Positions 47,160 to 57,300 of a DNA stretch of 64,000 nucleotides are shown here, one piece after another (positions within the stretch are counted from its first letter, which is position 1; each line of letters begins with the position of its first letter). The position numbers and the translations under genes are program-made. Below the pieces are notes generated by a model. The model was not told where the DNA came from and searched no databases. It worked only from the letters and a program-made list of their open reading frames with translations. Source of the DNA: Colwellia psychrerythraea (lineage in GTDB: Bacteria > Pseudomonadota > Gammaproteobacteria > Enterobacterales > Alteromonadaceae); assembly GCF_000764225.1 (NCBI RefSeq), contig NZ_JQED01000055.1, positions 514,130-578,129 on the forward strand. Reading direction: 5' to 3'.

Positions 47160-49426
47160 TTTATGTAGGTCAATTGATTAAAGTTCCTAGCCCTCAGCAA
47201 GAAATCTTGGTTTGCCATGTGAGTCTTGATTATCGCTTCGCTGCCGTTGCAGATGCTAAACATGTTAGTAGTAAGGATAACTTTTCTAAACCTAAACCCT
47301 GGAAAGTAACAGACTTAGTAGCTCTTATACGTAAAAAAGGCGTTGAATCTGAGCAGTTTGATTATCCAGGAGAGATGTCTTTTAGTGATAAAGAGCTTAT
47401 TAAACAGAGGCGTGAGACATGGCTCATTAATCGGGATTGGAAGCACTGGTTAACTGCACCTTTAACGACTCCTGAGCTAATTAATCAATATATCTATGGT
47501 GACGGTGTTGCTGATGAGCTTGAGGAACTGATTAAAAGTAATTTAGCTAACGCTGATTTACTAAAAGCTAAATTACTTAAGGTTAATTCCGATAAGAAGA
47601 AAGAGGTATGGACAACAAAAGGCGCTTATTACAATGCCTTGAATCGTTATATTGTCTTTGGTTGTCATCCTAATGCATTGTTGCCCTGTAAACTTAAAAA
47701 TTCTGGTAGTAATTATAAAGTCCCTCTAAAAATTGAAGATACAAATATTAAAAGGGGCCGTAAACCCGTTAGGCAGGCAAGAATCTCAGCCTCCAATATT
47801 GGTATTACTGCTGAGCACAAAAGCAATATTGCGAAGCTAGTTAAATTTTTAAAGTCTGAAAAAGGTAAAAAAGAATATCCTAACTTTACTTTTAAGAAAG
47901 CGATTGAGCTTTATCAGTTCAACTTTGAAACGACCATTCTAGAACGGGAAATTGAAGGTGAAATTCACCAAATTAGAATTCCCTTCGAAAGAGAAGAAGA
48001 CTGCTTATCTGAAGAGCAGGTTTATTATCATTTAAAACGCATTATTGATAAACAGTTATACCTTCAAATTAAACACGGAAATATTAGTTACGAAAAAGAT
48101 TTCGCTGATAGACAAGGCTCTGCATTAGAGGGGGTTATCGGATCAACATATCGCTATGAAATTGATGCTACTGTACTTGATGTTTATGTGAGATATCCAT
48201 TCGATACTACAGGCCAATACAGTATGGGGCGTCCTGTCCTTTATTTAGTTATCGATGTTTACTCAACAATGATTGTTGGGTTCTATTTAGGGTTTGATGG
48301 ACCTAATTGGGAAGGGGCAGCACAAGCTTTAGTTAATGCTTGCTCATGTAAAGTTGAATTTGCTGCACGGTTTAATTACTCAATAACTGAAGGTGATTGG
48401 CCTGCTCATCATGTTCCAGTACAAGCAGCAGTAGATAATGGAACTGAGCAACCCGATAAAGTGATTAGTACCGTCTTACAGGCTGAGCTTGGTATTCGAG
48501 GTTATAGCTTTGCAGCTGTTTACAGAGGGGATGCAAAAGGTACAGTAGAAGGCGCTTTCAGGTGTTTAGAAAATAAAGGGGTTCACTTTGTTCCAGGAGC
48601 TTTAAATCAACATGCCCAGCGTGGAGATCAACATGCGTCTCAGCAGGCACTTCTTGATTACGACTCAATTAATATACAGTTAATAGACCTAATCATTAAG
48701 AATAATAAATCAGCAGATAGACTTCACCGATTTGATATTAATGCGATTCAATCAGGTATTGATATCACACCTGAAGCACTTTATCTACATGGACTAAAGC
48801 AAGAAATGAATGGTGGAAGAGATGGTCGTGAAATAGACCCTGGCCGTATCCATTGGGCTTTTCTTCCTGAGGAAGAAGCAACTGTCAGAGGGGACGGGAT
48901 CTACTTTAAAGGTTTAGTGTACTTATCCGATTATGCAAAAGAAGCTGACTGGTTCAAAGTTGCCAACCTAAATGGTTCTTTCAAGATTATTGTTAAGAGA
49001 CCTAAATCTTGGACTTCAAGTTTGTGGCATAAAACGGCAGACGGTCAATATATTCGTTTCGACTTGAAAAATGTTAACAACGGTAGCCCTTTTATTGGCC
49101 AGCATTGGGAGCCAGTACAGCATTTATTAGAGCAGTTTAAAGATAAACGGCATCAAAATAAGCTAAATACTAAAAAGCTGACTATCCAAAGAAACAACTT
49201 ATTAGCCGAGCTTAAGCGGTTAAATGAGGATGCCATCGAAGGTGCTGATACAAACACTTCTAAAAGCGTGCAAAGAGATATTAAGCAGCGTCAAAAGGTA
49301 TTCGTTGCCGTTCAGCATGTAATCAAAGCAATTGACCATCAATTGGCTTTGCAGGGCGATCTTTTATCGCAAGCACCTACCCAAATTCAACCTCAATTAG
49401 ATTCTGACAACGATGCGTTGTTATAG
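47156..49426 (+). CDS. tnsB: TnsB-type DDE transposase
   Basis: A 756-residue RNase H-fold transposase that binds the element ends and joins the 3' ends to target DNA. The catalytic triad is likely D337 (YEIDATVLD), D427 (AAVDNGTEQP) and E465 (GTVEGAFRC). An N-terminal DNA-binding region (about 1-300) precedes the rve core, and a basic coiled tail follows (about 640-740) which in homologues contacts TnsC. All catalytic residues are intact, so it may be active. Confidence 0.95.
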   Translation: MIYVGQLIKVPSPQQEILVCHVSLDYRFAAVADAKHVSSKDNFSKPKPWKVTDLVALIRKKGVESEQFDYPGEMSFSDKELIKQRRETWLINRDWKHWLTAPLTTPELINQYIYGDGVADELEELIKSNLANADLLKAKLLKVNSDKKKEVWTTKGAYYNALNRYIVFGCHPNALLPCKLKNSGSNYKVPLKIEDTNIKRGRKPVRQARISASNIGITAEHKSNIAKLVKFLKSEKGKKEYPNFTFKKAIELYQFNFETTILEREIEGEIHQIRIPFEREEDCLSEEQVYYHLKRIIDKQLYLQIKHGNISYEKDFADRQGSALEGVIGSTYRYEIDATVLDVYVRYPFDTTGQYSMGRPVLYLVIDVYSTMIVGFYLGFDGPNWEGAAQALVNACSCKVEFAARFNYSITEGDWPAHHVPVQAAVDNGTEQPDKVISTVLQAELGIRGYSFAAVYRGDAKGTVEGAFRCLENKGVHFVPGALNQHAQRGDQHASQQALLDYDSINIQLIDLIIKNNKSADRLHRFDINAIQSGIDITPEALYLHGLKQEMNGGRDGREIDPGRIHWAFLPEEEATVRGDGIYFKGLVYLSDYAKEADWFKVANLNGSFKIIVKRPKSWTSSLWHKTADGQYIRFDLKNVNNGSPFIGQHWEPVQHLLEQFKDKRHQNKLNTKKLTIQRNNLLAELKRLNEDAIEGADTNTSKSVQRDIKQRQKVFVAVQHVIKAIDHQLALQGDLLSQAPTQIQPQLDSDNDALL

Positions 49427-49434
49427 GAGACATC

Positions 49435-50886
49435 ATGATATTACCTGCAAGTTATAATAAGCACCTTGATTTAAATTTAAATAACAATCCTTTGTCGGAA
49501 TCGATTCAGGTTGAGTTATCGAACGAAAAGTTGATCGATTCATTAACAATTTTACCCAATGCTCAGGATAATTATTGGCAGCTACCTGAAGTTTATCAAA
49601 TGTCGCAACTCAGACAATTATCAGTTGTTAATTCACCTCATCCTTATACCCAGGCTTTATATAATAAAATCATGAGTTTGAAGCTTTTTGGTTATACCCA
49701 TAGGAACCCATTCTCTGCGGAAACAGTAAAAATAAATACCAATATTTCACACTCATTACGTGAAAAAAAACTGTATAAACCTGAAAACTACCCTGGGCTA
49801 GCTCCTACAACAGCACCATCTGTTCTTGTCTCAGGTGAATCAGGAACCGGTAAAACTACGTTGATCAGAAGTGTACTAAGCAAGACTCCACAAGCTGTAC
49901 AGCATAGCAGCTATAAGGGAACCCCTTTTAATAAAAAGCAATTGAATTGGTTATCGATTGATATGCCGGCTACAGGCTCCCCTAAAGCTTTGTGCGCTAA
50001 CTTTTTTAAAGCGGTAGATGATGTACTTGGTACTGAGCATAAAAAAGAATGGGTAGATAAAAATAAATTTGGTGCTGATGTTATGTTTGGCGCTGTTCAA
50101 CATGTAGCGATGAAGCATTTCTTAGGCTTAATTCACATTGATGAATTACAATTTATTTTAGGCTATAAAAAAGTTGAAAATAGCCCTTCATTGCAATTAC
50201 TGGAAAGCTTATTTAATAAAATCGGCATTCCCGTTATTTTAAGCTGTACCCGACAAGGTGTTGATTTGTTTCAAACACTCAAAGAGGATGACCATCGCAT
50301 AGGTCATGATATTACTATTGTTAGACGTATGCTTAGCGATAGACAATTCGTCCTTGGTTTAAATAAGTTTGATTCTAAACACTTTAATACCCTGTTTAAT
50401 GCTTTATTTCCCCGTGCATTCATATTAGATACTAATACTACTCGTTTAGAAGAGTTTCGATCTGAATTTCACCGATTATCATGCGGGCTTCCTGCCATTA
50501 TGACTCGATTAGCACTTTTGCATCATGAAGCAGTGCAGCATGATTTTAATAAAGTCACCGACCAATCAAAAGGTTTTACAACACTCAGCCCTGAATTATT
50601 AAGAGTTGTTTATGATCAGCAATTTAGTTTGATTGATCCTGCGTTAATTGCTTTGAGGAAGCACAACGCTGAAAAGTTTGAATCTTTAATACGTGATAAG
50701 TCGACTAAAAAACCTACCTATTCTAATAGCGAAAAGCTTGAAGCTGAAAATGTAGCTAAGTTACAACAAAGCAACCCTACAAAAGTTTTGAAAACAGATG
50801 ATAATTCAAAAGGCACAGTTGCTAGCGTATCTAGTGACTTGTCTTCTGATGAATTTTTACAGGGGATAGGTAACGATGAACAATAA
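49435..50886 (+). CDS. tnsC: TnsC-type AAA+ target-complex ATPase
   Basis: A 483-residue AAA+ regulator that forms filaments on target DNA and links TnsA/TnsB to a TniQ-family selector. Walker A is GESGTGKT (134-141) and Walker B is IHIDELQF (about 235-242); the sensor-1 region is ILSCTRQG. The long N-terminal extension and C-terminal tail are as in Tn7 TnsC. It begins 8 bp after tnsB and overlaps tniQ by 11 bp. Confidence 0.94.
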   Translation: MILPASYNKHLDLNLNNNPLSESIQVELSNEKLIDSLTILPNAQDNYWQLPEVYQMSQLRQLSVVNSPHPYTQALYNKIMSLKLFGYTHRNPFSAETVKINTNISHSLREKKLYKPENYPGLAPTTAPSVLVSGESGTGKTTLIRSVLSKTPQAVQHSSYKGTPFNKKQLNWLSIDMPATGSPKALCANFFKAVDDVLGTEHKKEWVDKNKFGADVMFGAVQHVAMKHFLGLIHIDELQFILGYKKVENSPSLQLLESLFNKIGIPVILSCTRQGVDLFQTLKEDDHRIGHDITIVRRMLSDRQFVLGLNKFDSKHFNTLFNALFPRAFILDTNTTRLEEFRSEFHRLSCGLPAIMTRLALLHHEAVQHDFNKVTDQSKGFTTLSPELLRVVYDQQFSLIDPALIALRKHNAEKFESLIRDKSTKKPTYSNSEKLEAENVAKLQQSNPTKVLKTDDNSKGTVASVSSDLSSDEFLQGIGNDEQ

Positions 50887-51856
50887 TGTTGAGTTGCCGT
50901 ATTTATTCCCTAACGAGCATTTGCTAAGTGTCTTGGCTCGGTGGTTTGATTTAACAGGGCGAAATGATTTTTTGATGACTTGCAAAAAAGTATCGTCAAA
51001 CCTGACAAAATTAACGCCTTCAGCAGTTTGGCGTCCTGTTTTTCGTGATTTAGCTAGTCATTATAAAGAGACTATGCCGCTTGAGGTTATACTTAAAGAA
51101 CATACTCTACTTCCTTATTATCGCTCATTCTTAACATCAACAGAACTTGGGTTGTTTAATGATGAACTATTAAAGAGCGGGGAGAGTTTCAAGTTGCTGC
51201 CTAAGTTACAGCAAAACCTTAAGCATGCTCATTATTGGCGGTGGTGTAAGCAATGTGCTCATGATGATTATCAAGAATATGGTACGACCTATTGGCATAC
51301 CAACCACCAAGTTCCAACACTGCTTAAATGCTATAAACACGGCTGCGCCCTACAAACAACTTGCGCTGACTGCGGCTTTAATTTTCAAACATTTCAAAGA
51401 TTCTGGTTACCGCCTCATGACGGGTTTTGTCCTGCATGTAATAGTGTGTGGGTAGCAAAAGAGTTACCCACTTCAGTATTGATTAATTGGATTGAATCTA
51501 TAAGTTTATATCTTCAACAAAATACCTCCGCTGTTCCCGTTGAATCACTTATTGGCTTGATGAAGCGTCACTTTGGTTTTGATTCTTTTCCTAGAAATCT
51601 TCCTTTATCTTTACGTAAAGATGTTACTAATATGCAGCTGGACTTTAACCAATGGCTTAATGATGGCGTCATAGAGGCATATTTTAATCGAGATAAGCTA
51701 TCGATATTAAAACCAAACCAAAAGTTATTAAATATTGTCACTACGGTTTTTCGAGGTAACAAGGTTCCACCTATTAGTCTGTTACTAATGCTCAAGTCTC
51801 TTGGCTTAGAACATGAGTTTTTGAAATTGGTGATGGGAGATGAGCCCGATGAATAA
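50876..51856 (+). CDS. tniQ: TniQ-family target-selection protein (short form)
   Basis: A 326-residue TniQ protein. The N-terminus (LPYLFPNEHLLSVLARWFDL) is the family opening, followed by two zinc sites: WCKQC...HTNHQVPTLLKCYKHG (about 122-158) and CADC...CPAC (about 163-190). TniQ proteins bridge a targeting module to TnsC. This short form, lacking the long C-terminal DNA-binding part of TnsD, may serve a second targeting route. Confidence 0.88.
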   Translation: MNNNVELPYLFPNEHLLSVLARWFDLTGRNDFLMTCKKVSSNLTKLTPSAVWRPVFRDLASHYKETMPLEVILKEHTLLPYYRSFLTSTELGLFNDELLKSGESFKLLPKLQQNLKHAHYWRWCKQCAHDDYQEYGTTYWHTNHQVPTLLKCYKHGCALQTTCADCGFNFQTFQRFWLPPHDGFCPACNSVWVAKELPTSVLINWIESISLYLQQNTSAVPVESLIGLMKRHFGFDSFPRNLPLSLRKDVTNMQLDFNQWLNDGVIEAYFNRDKLSILKPNQKLLNIVTTVFRGNKVPPISLLLMLKSLGLEHEFLKLVMGDEPDE

Positions 51857-53291
51857 GGACTTAGTTCAATATTGCCCGGCATTATTTGAAGATGAGACTT
51901 TATATAGCTGGGTTTCTCGCTGGGTTATTGATACACCAAAACCTTATCTTGGACGAATTCTAACTGAACTTTTGGGGAGTAGAGGTAAGCAGGTTGACTC
52001 TACATTCCCAAGCTTTATCCCAGAACTTGAGAAACTGTCGGGCATCAATGCTCATAAACTATTAAATGAACATACTGTTATTCCTTTTTTTCGAAGCTTC
52101 GTCTGTGAGAGTAATTACCACAAAGTCATATCCTTAATTTACTCCGGTGATACTAAACGTATTCATAAATATCTCTCTATTACAGCCAATAGAGTTAATG
52201 ATACAAGTGAATTACTTTATTGCCCTAAATGTTCAAAGTGTGACATTGAAAATAAAGGTGTTGCATACTGGCATGTTACGCATCAATTACCTGGAGTATC
52301 TGCATGCGTTAAGCATGGGCTAAAACTAATACCTTACGTAAAGCAACGTAGAAGCCTTCGATTACCTCCTCAAGAACTAAATAGCTCTGTATTGACTATC
52401 GCAAGCCCTGAGTCCTTAAAGTTGGCTAAAGTGACTGAATACTTGTTGGCTAATAGCTTTCATCAATTAGACGGGGAAAGGCTTGCCGATATTTATCGTT
52501 ACAAGCTTTTAAATATTGGTTTAGCTTCTGAATCTCTTTCTGTTAATCAAACTGAGCTTAGAACTTTACTTGAAGACTTCTGGGCTCCAGTGATGGATGA
52601 TGAAGCCATTGCAGATATATTTGAACTAGGAAAATCACGAACATTTCCTTCAAGCATATTCTATCACTCTGAATCACAACACCACCCATTAAAGCACATT
52701 TTGATTATTGCCATGCTATTTGAAAGTATGGAAGAACTTCTGATGTTTGAACAAAGTGTTTTTGATTATAGAACTAAGCTAAAAACACTTACAGAACAAG
52801 AACTTGATGATAATGAAAATGTTGCGCTTAATACTTTAAGAAAAGGACATAGCTTACGCGAAGCAAGTAGAAACAGTAGCCTTAGTGTAGGGAAAGTAAA
52901 GCAAATTGCGGTTATAAATAATATTAAAATCAATAGGCGAGAGCAGTGTATTTTTGAGGACGAAAGAGTACTGATTCTTGAAAAGTTAAAGCGTCATGAA
53001 AAAACTAAGTCTGTAGCGATAGATATGGGTTTCTCAGTTGGGGCTGTAGAGCAAATTCTATCCCAAAACCCTGATGTTGTAGAAGCTCGTCTTAAGCGCC
53101 GGTATTGGATGAAGCGTTATATCCGTAGAGCTAAGCTACTCATTGCAATGAGAAATGAATCACTTAATACAAGGCATGCAATTCAAAAGGCTGCGTCTGT
53201 ACATTACAACTGGCTATTTAGGTTCGATAAACAATGGCTTTATCGCCATTTACCCGCGAAACAGCCGTGGAATAAAAGGAATAAATCATGA
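51840..53291 (+). CDS. tnsD: TnsD-like TniQ-family protein (site-specific target selector)
   Basis: A 483-residue protein with a TniQ N-terminal half (YCPALFEDETLYSWVSRW; zinc site CPKCSKC...HVTHQLPGVSACVKHG) and a C-terminal half with at least two helix-turn-helix-like segments (SLREASRNSSLSVGKVKQIA and KTKSVAIDMGFSVGAVEQIL), as expected for sequence-specific DNA binding. TnsD of Tn7 recognises the 3' end of glmS. The target here is unknown. It overlaps tniQ by 17 bp; a second ATG at 51849 is an alternative start. Confidence 0.88.
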   Translation: MSPMNKDLVQYCPALFEDETLYSWVSRWVIDTPKPYLGRILTELLGSRGKQVDSTFPSFIPELEKLSGINAHKLLNEHTVIPFFRSFVCESNYHKVISLIYSGDTKRIHKYLSITANRVNDTSELLYCPKCSKCDIENKGVAYWHVTHQLPGVSACVKHGLKLIPYVKQRRSLRLPPQELNSSVLTIASPESLKLAKVTEYLLANSFHQLDGERLADIYRYKLLNIGLASESLSVNQTELRTLLEDFWAPVMDDEAIADIFELGKSRTFPSSIFYHSESQHHPLKHILIIAMLFESMEELLMFEQSVFDYRTKLKTLTEQELDDNENVALNTLRKGHSLREASRNSSLSVGKVKQIAVINNIKINRREQCIFEDERVLILEKLKRHEKTKSVAIDMGFSVGAVEQILSQNPDVVEARLKRRYWMKRYIRRAKLLIAMRNESLNTRHAIQKAASVHYNWLFRFDKQWLYRHLPAKQPWNKRNKS

Positions 53292-53503
53292 AGACAACAA
53301 TTCAAGGTGTCGAAATACCGCAACAGGTAATTGATGAACTGATGAACTTATTTAAAGGCAATGAAGATATGGTTGAGGATTGGTTAATTAGACCTAAAGT
53401 GTCGCTAGATGGTGTTTCGCCTTTGTTATTATTAGGTTCCGTTGAGGGTATTAATGAGGTTTTGGGGATGTTAGAGCGTATGAAAACAGGAGATTTTTCG
53501 TAG
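53288..53503 (+). CDS. Small MbcA/ParS-type (DUF2384) antitoxin-domain protein
   Basis: A 71-residue protein. The C-terminal half, WLIRPKVSLDGVSPLLLLG then INEVLGMLERMKTGDF, matches the toxin-binding domain of Xre/MbcA/ParS antitoxins (DUF2384). The usual N-terminal Xre DNA-binding part is missing or very short, and no RES or ParT-type toxin gene is adjacent. Its start overlaps the tnsD stop (ATGA) and its stop touches the next start (TAGATG), so it is co-translated with the transposition genes. Confidence 0.65.
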   Translation: MKTTIQGVEIPQQVIDELMNLFKGNEDMVEDWLIRPKVSLDGVSPLLLLGSVEGINEVLGMLERMKTGDFS

Positions 53504-53842
53504 ATGAATATTCTTTTCTTGTGTACAGCTAACATGCATCGTTCTAAGACTTCTGAAGATTATTTCAAAAAATAGCACCCTGATTTTGAATTCAAGTCGG
53601 CAGGATTGAGTGAGAAGTATTGCAAACAATATGGCAGTACGCTTTGTACAATCGATTTACTAAATTGGGCTGCTAGAATTTTTATAATGAAACCTATGCA
53701 TGCTGACAGGATTTCAGAGTATGCTGGAAAACATTACCTTCAAAAAGTTGAAGTCCTCAATATTGATGATGTTTACCAGTATATGCAGCCAGAACTTATC
53801 CATAAACTTCACTATTTAGTCATAAGTAAGGGTAATTATTAG
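53504..53842 (+). pseudogene. Low-molecular-weight phosphotyrosine phosphatase-like gene with an in-frame stop
   Basis: Reading from the ATG at 53504 gives MNILFLCTANMHRSKTSEDY, holding the phosphatase loop C7-X5-R13-S, then a TAG at 53573-53575, then 88 more codons in the same frame (HPDFEFKSAGLSEKYC and on) to a stop at 53842. One base change would restore a 112-residue protein like the small LMW-phosphatase homologues found beside mobile elements. It is therefore a recent nonsense pseudogene, unless the TAG is read through or the base is a sequencing error. It starts one base after the preceding stop. Confidence 0.75.
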
Positions 53843-54062
53843 AGTTTTTAAGTTAATTTCAACGTTCTGTTATCCTTGAAAATCTAGCACAAAATTCTGT
53901 AATAAATTTAAATTTGGTATTTTGCTTTGAAGTTAAATCTTTTTACTTCTTCAACTGTAAATTTTTTAAAATCGGTGCTCCTTATATAATTGAGAACAAT
54001 AAAAATTAAATATTACCGATAATTATTTTTATAAACTAAAAATGTAAGTTTATGGCGTTTTT

Positions 54063-54100
54063 CTCATTTCTTTGAAATGAGGTACCGACGCACCGCGTCG
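54063..54100. other. Two adjacent perfect hairpins in a 540-bp gap
   Basis: CTCATTTC (54063-54070) pairs with GAAATGAG (54074-54081) around ttt; four bases on, CGACGC (54086-54091) pairs with GCGTCG (54095-54100) around acc. The second is a GC island in a very AT-rich gap (53843-54382) with no gene. It could belong to a small RNA or a mobile-element end; there is no T run to make it a plain terminator. Confidence 0.5.
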
Positions 54101-54267
54101 AATATATCCAGATTAAATAAAGTTATTAGATTTGAATATGTGATATTACAGAGTATTACATTTTGTAAAATTTAAAGAGAGTATAGAGATAAAGTGGTTT
54201 GTAATTATTTAAGTGTTTGTTTTATTATGCTTTTATTTTTAGTTGAGTAAAAAATGGTGACTAATTG

Positions 54268-54296
54268 TTGACCAGGATGTAAAGTTTAGTTAATAA
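54268..54296 (+). promoter_or_regulatory. Sigma-70-type promoter of the helicase-nuclease module
   Basis: TTGACC (54268-54273), exactly 17 bp, then TAATAA (54291-54296). It points at the helicase gene and would start transcription near 54303, giving a leader of about 80 nt. Confidence 0.6.
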
Positions 54297-54318
54297 TAAA
54301 AATGACAATTTGAAATGT

Positions 54319-54340
54319 CGTGAAAGTGAAACTTTACACG
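54319..54340. promoter_or_regulatory. Palindromic operator candidate before the helicase gene
   Basis: CGTGAAAGT (54319-54327) and ACTTTACACG (54331-54340) form a near-perfect inverted repeat immediately after the predicted transcription start and about 42 bp before the helicase ATG. Its position suits a repressor site or a 5' hairpin in the mRNA; no regulator gene is next to it. Confidence 0.5.
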
Positions 54341-54382
54341 ATTAAATTAACCTCGATAACCCGAAACTGAATGAGGTAGAAA

Positions 54383-57300
54383 ATGAACGATGGATCATTG
54401 CGTTCGTACAACGCTATTATTGAAAGTACACTATCTAAAGCTATTCACTTAGCTGCACAATCTCCCAAAAATCAAGCCTTAAACCGCAGAGGTATCTCAG
54501 GTTTATGCCAACTCCAAGGCCCTACAGGAGGTGGAAAAACAAGCTGCCTATTTCAAAAAGGGCATGATGACGATTCAGCCCCAGCCCTTGAAATCATAGA
54601 TAAAAATGGTTACCAATCTATTTTTGTTACCCACCGCTGGAATATTTTGCATGAAGTTTATAAAAATGCCTCAGAAGCAATCGGTACGGATGGTTCATCA
54701 ATAACGGCAAGTGTATTATATGCACAAAGTGAAAATCTTGTGGCAGCTGTAACACAGCGACCGCTGCCACATGAAGAAGGTTACTTGAGTTCAGATTTTC
54801 CTTGTCCTTTTATATCTATTGAAGGGATGGATAAAGCTGGCTTATTTTCAAAACAAGAAACTAAAGAACAACTAATTAGTGCATGTAAAAAAATCAAACA
54901 AATTGCCATTCGAATAGAACGCATGAAGGCAGGTACTACTTATTCATCAGAATATCTTGCTCTAGATGAAGAAAAACTCGGGCGTTTATGTTCGTATGTT
55001 GAGCGATTGTTGCTTGATAATATGAAAGGGGTAGAGAAGCAGTTAAAAATTAACCATAAAAAATATGGTGATGAAAGTGAGCAATATAAAGCCGCTGAAG
55101 AACGATTGTTTTGTTTTAGAAAAAATAAATGGGTAAGAAGAGTATTTCCAGGGATAGTGTGGAAGGATGAAAAGCAACACCTGTTGATAATGACGACTCA
55201 AAAGCTTTTCTCTTCATTTTATGATGGTAAAAGTAAGGTTAGAATGTCTAGTGGTGATCTTGCTGGACATGTTATTTTTATTGATGAATTTGATTATCAA
55301 GCTGATGTATTACAACAACTATTGTCACAAGCACAATTAGTTCAAGAGCCCCCTGAGTGTTTAGGGCAATTGTTAGAAGGGGGGAAGCGCTTACTCAAAC
55401 GAATGCACTTGGTAGATGTAGCACCTATTCCTAAAATTTATGAAAGCCTGAACGAGTTGATTCTGGAGTTAGAAGACTCTTTATCAGATAAAAAAATAAA
55501 TTTATCTGACGCTAGGGCTTTGCTAGTACCGATAGAGCAACAAAATAGTTTTAAGACTCAATATCTCTTTCGTTCAGATCATCTAGTAACTAGTGAACGA
55601 CTTTCTATGCAAAGAGCCGAACATGGTTACGAAGTTAGGATTGTGGATCCTAGCCAACAGCTTGCTAATGATGCTTTGCCTATAGGGGATTTTCTTCGTC
55701 TTATGGAGCAATTTATAAGACGGTTTAGTTTGTTGGTCTCTGATATTTCAGTTTCTCAGGATGAAGCACAAGATTATTTATTAAAGCTCAGTAGACTATT
55801 GTTTGACTCAGCAAATGACTATCGGCCTTCTTATTACAGTTCTGCTTTGCCAAATGTTTCAATGTTTTCACTTCCGAGGGCTGATTTACCAGAACTAGAC
55901 ACTATTCGTAAAAGTAATTTATTACCAAACACTCATGCAAATATTTTTGGCCTTACAAACTGGTTACTCAAGCAAAATGCAGCAGATGCAGATATTGACC
56001 CATTGAGATTACAAATTAAACGGGCATTTTTACCTACAACTCCTGAAGGTTTATTAGTTTCAGTGTGCAGTCGCAACTTAGTTTATGGTCTATCTGCTAC
56101 TTCATGTATAGAAAGGGCTGTTGGTTCATTTGATTTAAGGTGGATTCAAAGTGCTCTTAAGTATACGGCTGATGCTAGAACAGGTAACAAAGAAAATAGT
56201 TTTTTAGGGGAAAAATTTGATAAAAGACCTGACGCATGGTTTAAAAAACCAATTCCATATTTGCCTAGTAAAGATGATTTAGTTAATCAGGAAATAGTCA
56301 TACAGCATATCCAGGAAACTAAAAAAAGTATCAGAAAGTCAGTGCTTTCACTTTGTGTTGATAAGGGCCTGTCGCAGAGTGATAACACCGGTGATAATGA
56401 ACTGGTTAATAGTTTACCTTCTTCATTTTTTAGAATCGATGAAATGCCAATATCACAATTTACAAATGATCATCGATCCAATCTATTGCTGAACATACTT
56501 CATGTAATTGAATTATCTTCAAAGAAACCAAAGCATAAAGGTCAATTAGCTTTCGTTAATTCTATTCGTTTTTTTAAAAAATGGTTATTTGAAGACGAAG
56601 CTAGCTTAAGTAGAAAAAAGGCTAGTTGGTTACGACTTTCAGATGTTCATATTGACCAAATTGTCCCTTCAGAATTTTGTTCAGGCTTTGAAGATGTTTT
56701 TGTTCCTGTAATGGCACATGATAAGGAAATGATTTTGTGTTTATTAACAGCAGAAAGCCAAAAAAGATCACACTTTAGAGATGTATATCAAGCGGCTTTT
56801 GATAGTGGCCAAATTGTTTTGGTTTTAACTCAAACAGCTTCTGCAACTAATGGGATTAATCTTGATTTTACACTTCCAGAAACTGGTAAGCAGATGGATC
56901 TATCTTGCTTGTACCTACTAGAATCAAGGCATTTTTATTTTTCTTCATCTGAAGGTACTGATGATGGGGTTGATATGGCACATGCAGGGTATCAATTGAG
57001 AAACCTTGAAAAATTAATGAGGGCTGGAGAAATATCTCGACAACAGCATCGAAAATATATCCTCCCTATTATGGAAAATAACTCTAAGGGTATTGCTGAC
57101 TTAAATAGTATTTATAAAAACACCTCGGATTATATTAAGAATACAGCGTCAGATATACAGCAACAAATCGGACGTATCGAGCGAGCATGGAGCCATGTTC
57201 CAAATATTGAAATTCATTTATCAAAAGAATTATCTAATATTCTGAGTAAATTTTCATCACTTCCTGTTTATGTCAACAATAAAAATAAAATATCTGATTT

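Larger units (their letters stand above)
46329..53291 (+). mobile_element. Tn7-like transposition module (tnsABC, tniQ, tnsD), ends not located
   Basis: Five genes in one direction with overlaps of 4, 11 and 17 bp and one 8-bp gap encode TnsA, TnsB, TnsC and two TniQ-family proteins. This is the core of a cut-and-paste Tn7-like element; no tnsE and no cas genes are seen. The genes downstream to at least 63 kb are probably its cargo. Neither end, nor a target duplication, could be identified in the window. Confidence 0.9.
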
